From assembly GCA_947652115.1 (NCBI GenBank), contig OX393567.1, positions 1,776,114 to 1,840,113 of the forward strand: DNA of 64,000 nucleotides, read 5' to 3'. Positions 57,601 through 64,000 of this stretch are shown one piece after another; positions within the stretch are counted from its first letter, which is position 1; every line of letters starts with the position of its first letter. Under the pieces are notes generated by a model. The model had not been told where the DNA came from, searched no databases, and saw only the letters and a program-made list of their open reading frames with translations. The position numbers were made by a program, and so were the translations under genes. Source of the stretch: Blastomussa wellsi (taxonomy: Eukaryota; Cnidaria; Anthozoa; Scleractinia; Plerogyridae).

Positions 57601-58360
57601 GCGACAAGAGAAACCATTTTTACAGTATTAAAGCAGTCACTCCCCCCGAATACTATATGTCGTATTTTTAATTTATGCAGGACAATTCTTCCCTTGCATT
57701 ATCGATTGCAAGTGAAGATATACCCAGTTTTCCATTTTTAGATACCAAAACTTGCAAAATTTGCAAACAAGCGAGGGTAATCGACCCGGAAATAGATGCG
57801 TTTTGTAACCACGCCTTGTTTTACATGACGATTGCTGCATTATATTGCAGGAATATAAAGAAAAGGCCATAAAACCAGAAAAATAGTAATGATTTGGAAT
57901 TACAACCGGCGACTGATTTAGATCGATCAGTTGTTTGCATTTGAACAGAATATGATTTGTATAATTATGAGAATTTCCTTGTTTGAAGTGAAGCTCGACG
58001 AGCGCGATTTTGTGAAGATAAAACAAATTATGGTCCAAAACAGCTGACTGATACGTTCTATAAGCAGATAAGAAAGCATGCGTTCCCTTTAAGAAAAATA
58101 AAATGATATCACGTCTGTCGATAATTAATAATAGCTATTAATAGTACATGCGAATAGAAAGCACTGTAATACGATACTACCGGTCTGTCCTAACGCAACC
58201 TGACAAGGATGCCCCCTTAATTTGCAATATGTCGTACATAAAAAACGCGCTCCTTGTTTGTTGCATGTAGTAAGTACTTAGAGAAGTCCGAATAAAAATA
58301 ATATACCGATCTGGTATTCAACCAAAATGAGAAATAAGATATTACATAGCCTGCACGATT
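54700..58360. other. Gene-poor region downstream of the window's last supported gene
   Basis: No supported gene. A degraded SINE fragment lies at 56960-57040 (minus; GGTCCATCAGAGCTTATCCC) and TATATA tracts at 57435-57480. Short ORFs such as 55305-55502 (-) and 57675-57872 (+) have no recognisable family. Confidence 0.5.
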
Positions 58361-58367
58361 GGATTTC

Positions 58368-58594
58368 TAATGTCGTGTAAATTTTCGTACGTTAACGGGC
58401 GTGAATTTAACTGGCTTTACGTGCTTAAAACTAAAAACGGAGAAATGTATGGACGCCTCGCGTTTGCGGAAAAAGTTGAATGTGGTTAACTTTTCGCACA
58501 GACGCAAGACGTTCATACGTTTGTTCTTTTTTATTTTACGCACGTAAAGCCAGCCAAATTCACGCCGTTAACGTACGGAAATTTACGCGACATT
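58368..58594. mobile_element. MITE with ACGTAAA-rich inverted arms
   Basis: TAATGTCGTGTAAATTTTCG and GTTAACGGGCGTGAATTTA at the left, TAAATT-type CACGCCGTTAACGTACGG and ATTTACGCGACATT at the right. Rich in ACGT and CACGTAAA motifs. Confidence 0.6.
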
Positions 58595-58745
58595 GGAGGT
58601 GAATTTCCACTGTCGCGTAATTTTTTACGTGCGGAAATAAAATTATAGACGATGTATGGAAAACTTGCGTACGCGTTTACGCAAGCCGTCCATACGGGCA
58701 CGTAAACGCACGTAAAAAAACACGCGACAGTGGAAATCCACCTTC
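58595..58745. mobile_element. MITE, adjacent, CGCGACAGTGGAAATCCACC end
   Basis: GGAGGTGAATTTCCACTGTC with GCGTAATTTTTTACGTGCG at the left; CGCACGTAAAAAAACACGCG and ACAGTGGAAATCCACCTTC at the right. Directly abuts the element at 58368-58594; the two may be one composite. Confidence 0.65.
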
Positions 58746-59473
58746 AGTGGAAATATAATGCGAAAATCGTTTCTCTAAGTAAAGCTTTAGCCACCAATAT
58801 ATAAGTCATACGATATGGATGCGTGAAGTAGCTAGAACGAGGAATGTAAGTTTTTTACTGATAACAAAAAACATTTCTCCGTTTGATTTCGTTTCGCGCT
58901 CGCTCTAGTTTCTAAAGGATGGGGACTACAAGCACTCTGTTTTTCAAATCAGTTTAAGTTTTAGTTTTATCGTGCAGTTTTACTTTCTTAAACCGCCTAA
59001 ATAGAACACTGTTTATATCCCCCATACTAGGTGCAATAATGAGCAATCGATTCAATTTCTGCAGTATCTACGACTCCTTACCTTGGGCACAGGCTTTGGA
59101 GGATATCTAGGGTCTGGATAAAACTTCGCCGTCGTATACAGTCTGAATTTAAGGCTACGTGACAGAAAAAAAGCGTGGGCGCGACGCCTATCTATAAAGA
59201 CAGTCTTATATTAATTACATTCTCATCAGTATTTTTATGATGTGTAAGTTTAAACATTATTCTCATAATACAAGAGAAAGATAGCCAAGTGATGAAAGTT
59301 GACGTGGAATAATTATTCATTTCATAGTGAAAGGTGTTTTGTGTTACTTAACAGCGAAGTCAGTGTTCGGCGCCTCAAAAGTGCGATCGGTTTGGGTTAA
59401 AAATGGACGCAGTATCAATGCAAAATAACTAGAACACATAGTTACAGGCGCTTTGTTATGTTGACCATCGCAT

Positions 59474-59524
59474 AGCCTGCGTGCAGCCGTCTATTATAGG
59501 AATAATAAAGGCTGCACGCAGGCT
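59474..59524. repeat. Perfect 15-bp inverted repeat hairpin
   Basis: AGCCTGCGTGCAGCC and GGCTGCACGCAGGCT are exact reverse complements around a 21-bp loop. Likely the compact end product of the AGCCTGC MITE family. Confidence 0.7.
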
Positions 59525-59662
59525 CAGTAACCATTGTACGGCCGAGTAAGAACTGGCACGGGTGCTATACGGGTCTTTTTCACATTTTCTCTCTTATACT
59601 TTGGAAAATAACGCCAGCTTATAGCCTAAAAACGTACCGCTGACATCTGGAACGACGGGAAC

Positions 59663-59858
59663 GCCTAGTGGCCCATCAGGCGGGAGCTTATCCCGGTTTC
59701 TGTAGCATAAAGCGCCTTGGCGTATTTCTAGAAGAGAGGTACTATGAGGGTAAAGAGTTTTGTCCAAGAACGCAACGCAGTGTCCCGGCCGAGGCTCGAA
59801 CTCCGACATTTCAATCCGGAGACCAGCCCACTATTCGTTAGGCCACCGCGCTTCCCGA
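59663..59858 (-). mobile_element. tRNA-derived SINE (minus strand)
   Basis: On the minus strand: GGTGGCCTAACGAATAGTGG head with GGAGTTCGAGCCTCGGCC B box, then GTTCTTGGACAAAACTC, and TATCTCCGG-like GGGATAAGCTCCCGCC tail. Same family as the SINEs at 18709 and 20866. Confidence 0.65.
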
Positions 59859-60208
59859 AGAGTACAGATACCGCAAAACAACAAAAGCAGCTATCCTCGT
59901 CAGCGTAGCCTTTGCCTACCACCTTTCCCTGTTTCTAAAGCTCCTAGACGCCAACAGTTACAACATTCTCGTCCCAGAGTCCCTCTAAGCCGGCTCCTAA
60001 CAACACCTTAATTCATCATTTAACGCGAGCGGGTGGCCGCAGTACATTATGGGAAGGAGGGAAGAAGGGAGTCTCCCTATCGCTCTTCTTTCTTCTCATC
60101 ATCCTCCGCAGTCCCGGCCCGATCCATTCCCCCTCGATTGCAGCCATTTACGGATACGTTAGAAGAAGGAACTGAGGACTCTCTGTTGCAGCCTGTTCTC
60201 GGATGGAG

Positions 60209-60232
60209 CAGGGTGCGGAGCTCCGCACCCTG
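60209..60232. repeat. 24-bp perfect palindrome
   Basis: CAGGGTGCGGAG followed directly by CTCCGCACCCTG, with no loop. GC-rich in an AT-rich neighbourhood. Confidence 0.85.
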
Positions 60233-63200
60233 ACATATTGCCATCTACTCATGGAATTTCTACACCAAACTCTTCAATTAGAATGCCTATTATATTAGTA
60301 AACATTTGCGTTGCTTTATGCATCGTTGAATCTTTGACGAATCACACGAAAGCTACCATGCCATTCGTTACAATAAAAAAATGAAATATGAAACTGATTC
60401 AATCCCTCAAATAAGTGGTGCTTTAGCCAACAAAAACGGAACGAATCATAAACAGTTACATTTTTCATGAATATCTTATTCGTTGTTTACACAAGAAAGG
60501 CAGCCACAAATAATGATTTATTTGAAGAAATGAAATAAAACAACTGAAGGAAATTGTTTCCAGTAAAACATAAAGGAAAAATTAAAGATTTAATCGCGAT
60601 AACTTATCTTTTAATAACAAAAAATCTCTGCATGTCTCTGAACAGTCGAAAGATAGAATTTGTTTTGATTTTTAAGCTCAATAAAGTTATCATATCATGA
60701 TAGACTTGTTTTATTTGAAACCGGTGGCAAGTGCGATGAAGGCGTTAACAAGAACAATGTTGATATATGTCATGAATATTTTGTACATTGGAAAACACGG
60801 ATAAAGAAATCAGAAATACAATGCGTCGCTGCTGTTTTTGACAATGCGAAATTAGTTATATGTAAATATGCGGTACTTTTTAAATTAATGGTGGTTTTTT
60901 CTTAGCAGCTGAATGGGGGACGAATTGTTTCCAAACTAAGGCTATAAATCTAATGTTACGACAAAAACAATCATTCAGACATAAGGTTATTGTAAACAAC
61001 ACCTTACGTAAGAAACGCTGCAAAGAAATTGTGAGTAGTTCAGTGGTTTTGGAAATAATTTATTTTTTCCATGTCGTGCGTTGGGTAAAATCTGCATAAC
61101 TTTGTGGCTTGGACACAGCGAAAGTTCTGACCAGAATGACATGCGAAAGTGATAAGTAAGTAAAAACCAGACATCTCTTCTGTTCAATGTCGTTTCTGTA
61201 TCTGTGTGTTGAATAATGCTGAATGCTGCATATGGAAAAATATGAGCGAGTTCTCGCGGAGTAGAGTTTCTATTTATTGAAAGTGCGCCAAATTGAGGAA
61301 ATAAACTAATTGGACTAATGCAATCTAGTCCTTTACAGAAACTCAACGTTGTCTTTAAGCATTACAAGCTAAATTTAGATTTCAGCCAACGCACGTACAG
61401 ATCGTATTTGCTTTAAAGATATGAAGTAATTTTATTAGAATGTAACAAATAAAATAAAACTATTCTTACGCAAATGACACTGTTATGATTTTTTACTATC
61501 AATAAAGTTCGTCAATATTCTGTTTTCAGTGCCCATGAACTTTTGTTATCGATAAAGAGTCAATCAAAAGAAGTTATTCCATTTTTTTCCATTTCTCTTT
61601 AGTCTCAAGTAAAGTGTTTCTAAGAACAATTTTCTAAGATATAAGTTTGTCCACGGACGTTTAGGTAAGATACAAACTAATCTCAGTGGGCAGATAGATG
61701 TGAGATATGCAAAAACAACTAATTGCAGGCATGTTTTTCTGAAATTCAATCACCCAGACTGAAATTATTCTTTTTTGGTATAAATTATTCATTTTCACAC
61801 ATGGTATCTACATCAAATTCCAAACTACCGTCGTATAGCTAGCCCATGGTATTTTACATTTTATTAATTTTTACTTTCCAGTAAATGTTAACTATTTTAC
61901 ACAATGATTTCCCATCTTGGAGTTGTTAAATAAACCGTTTCATTGTATTGTCATCCAATTCTGTTGATTAGAGTCGATTCAGAGACTGGGGTCTAAATCA
62001 CGTGATTTCTTGTAGGCGCTGTGAAATTTACTTCCATTGATTTTGTTTGGCTTCGCTGCGTGCAAATCAAAGTTACTTTGCTTCACCAAACCTCCAAACA
62101 AGCATTTATTAAGGTTTGCTTGGGGTCAATCCCTGAAGATTGTTTTCTTTATGTAACTATATTTTCAAAACATATTATTTTAAGTTCATCAAGAATTGGT
62201 TTCCTAAAGAGATAAAGAGTACTTTTATAGTTTGTACAATATAGAATAAAATAGCATTCACTCGGAATCTGCTGAGCCTACGAGCAGTCGGTTTTGTTCC
62301 TAGCTAAATCCTACGAGGTACTGGAAAAGTTAAAATTATACAGGTGAGGAAAAAACGGCGAGAATTAGCATTCGTGGTTTCCGCATCGCGCACATGGAAA
62401 GGACAGAGACGGCTCGCAGTCTGCCAGGAGATTTGAATATCGGATAATTTATGGCACGTTTTTGGTAGTACGTAGAAAATTATGTCAGGCGGATATTTGA
62501 AGACAATTTAATTTCTATTTAAATAGTAGAAGATCTCGATAAACTGAAAAGCAGTTGCTACACTTAGAACGGGAAATTGAGGTTTTTTGCTGATTTTTTT
62601 GACAAAACGTGATTGTTGGATAGTTGACATGTTTTTCGCTTTTTGCAGGTTACCAAATGACGATTGGTTCGATGGCTGTTTCCTCGCTCGTTCTGGAGAT
62701 ATAGGCAAGTGGGTAGTTTATAGCTTTCTTTATATTCTGCTTAAGTTTGGCACTTAAAGGCAAAAGAAGAAGAGAAAAGGCAGATCGGTTTAACGATATC
62801 ATTGCATTCGTTTCGAAGAATTTTAATAAAGGATAGAAAATGACGAAAGCTCTAAAAAATCTGTTCATTTGTTTCCGATGATGTTGCAATCTTAAAAATT
62901 GTTTGATTGTTTATAACTGTAGTCCGGTTAAAACTTTGACCTCTTAATTTGCAGTGATTTTTATAGCGCAAATTCCATACTGTAATGTGTTTTTAGATAC
63001 TAGCGATTTTGTTCGAGCAAAAAATTAAGAAATATGAAAGGCGTAATTTTATAAGAATTAATTTCCAGAGTTTGTTTTGGTGAGTCTGTTACGAAAAACT
63101 AGCTACCGGCGTAAGTAAGCAAACAACAATATGACGAAATTTGTTCGCTTAATTAGAGATACTTTCCTTTGATTAGCCAGTTGCAGGGAGAATGCGCGAA

Positions 63201-64000
63201 AAAAACAACATAACGTTTTTTTGTAGCGCATCCTTACTGTGCAAAATTGCACACGTGATTAGTTCATCTAAAAGTAAAAGAACAATATGAGTCAGTTTTA
63301 CCGAATTTGAGACCCCTTTGGTAACTTGCGTTAGTGCATAATGCCAATCTGGCTAAGTTCAAGCAACCTTGAAATAAAGTACGATATGTAAGGTAGGACC
63401 CCACTATATAGCTTGAACTCGCTTATCTCACCTGGAAGCACCTGGAAACTAGCGAAAGTAAAGCGTGTTTCCACATTAAATAAAGTATTTGTATATGTAT
63501 GTATGTATCTCAAACTCCCCTGCATACTTGATCCTTTATCGGTGCTCCGTACGCAGCTTTGTGACTTCACTGCGAGGACAATTTTTGATAATTTTACTCC
63601 AATTAAGAGCGTACCGGCTCCGCCTGCTAGGCATGCTGTCCTTTGATTGGCCACTGTGCAAAATTCCACGCGTGATTAGCGCGCGCTCATTAAAAAATGA
63701 CGACTTTTTCTTTATTTTTAGAACTCACCACTGTCACCAGCGAGGTAAAGCGTAGTTTTTCCAAAAGGAGTAAGGTGACCGATCACTTCTTTCTCGTGTG
63801 TTTAGACTGAGTAATAATATTTTCTCTATATACCTCGTGAAGACCAATCTCCAGTGTAGAGTATGAGACAATCGTTGGAAACGATCACAGTTGTAGCTCA
63901 TGTAAATATTAAAAAAAGTGTGTGAATTCAACAACTGGTTTCGACTCCATTAAACACTATGCCAATTGTAGAAAATTTTGGGTGGAGCCACCTACGATCT
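60233..64000. other. Terminal gene-poor stretch
   Basis: AT-rich without supported genes. A GTAT microsatellite lies at 63495-63510. CACTGTGCAAAATT...CACGCGTGATTAG and a related copy (63237-63262, 63652-63680) are a dispersed motif. The window ends inside this stretch. Confidence 0.5.

Noticed and set aside
57675..57872. 65-codon ORF with CxxC-like CKICKQ
   Set aside because: A single Cys pair is not a domain; no second zinc-ligand pair and no supporting exons.

Overview
The window is eukaryotic nuclear DNA, AT-rich and intron-bearing with consensus GT-AG splice sites. It most likely comes from a scleractinian coral or a close hexacoral relative. That inference rests on the protein set (a cGAS-like receptor, a BAX-type BCL-2 protein, PEX3, RAD51AP1 and a divergent class A GPCR, all animal-type), on a dense load of short palindromic MITEs and tRNA-derived SINEs, and on a short repeat with a hammerhead-like core of the kind known from cnidarian Penelope-like elements and retrozymes. 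No database search was possible, so the species is not named. Layout: 45-458 is a palindromic MITE. 642-7385 (+) is a four-exon cGAS-like/Mab-21 nucleotidyltransferase gene (370 aa). 8693-10111 (-) is a two-exon mitochondrial ribosomal protein bL28m gene. Head-to-head with it, 10708-21366 (+) is a seven-exon RAD51AP1 gene (351 aa) whose introns hold SINEs, MITEs and a 44-bp minisatellite. 21.4-27.1 kb is a repeat-rich intergenic block. 27133-28572 (-) is a BAX-like pro-apoptotic gene (207 aa) with a probable 5' untranslated exon near 30.06-30.2 kb. 34154-37635 (+) is a three-exon PEX3 gene (384 aa). 45666-46958 (+) is a single-exon RASSF-like protein. 53487-54623 (-) is a single-exon class A GPCR. 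About 38-45.6 kb, 47-53.4 kb and 54.7-64 kb contain no gene I can support, only repeats and AT-rich sequence. The multi-exon models were built by hand. In each one every intron phase matches and the summed coding length is a multiple of three, which is strong internal evidence for the models. The genes do not form a pathway or operon; they are independent housekeeping or signalling loci (innate nucleic-acid sensing, mitochondrial translation, recombination repair, apoptosis, peroxisome biogenesis). The most unusual elements are: (1) a short repeat family with a hammerhead-like core and 10-15 bp target-site duplications at three of its four copies; (2) a MITE pair with identical-length 6-bp target duplications; (3) a GPCR lacking the usual TM3-ECL2 disulfide cysteines; and (4) a possible stop-carrying cassette exon in RAD51AP1.
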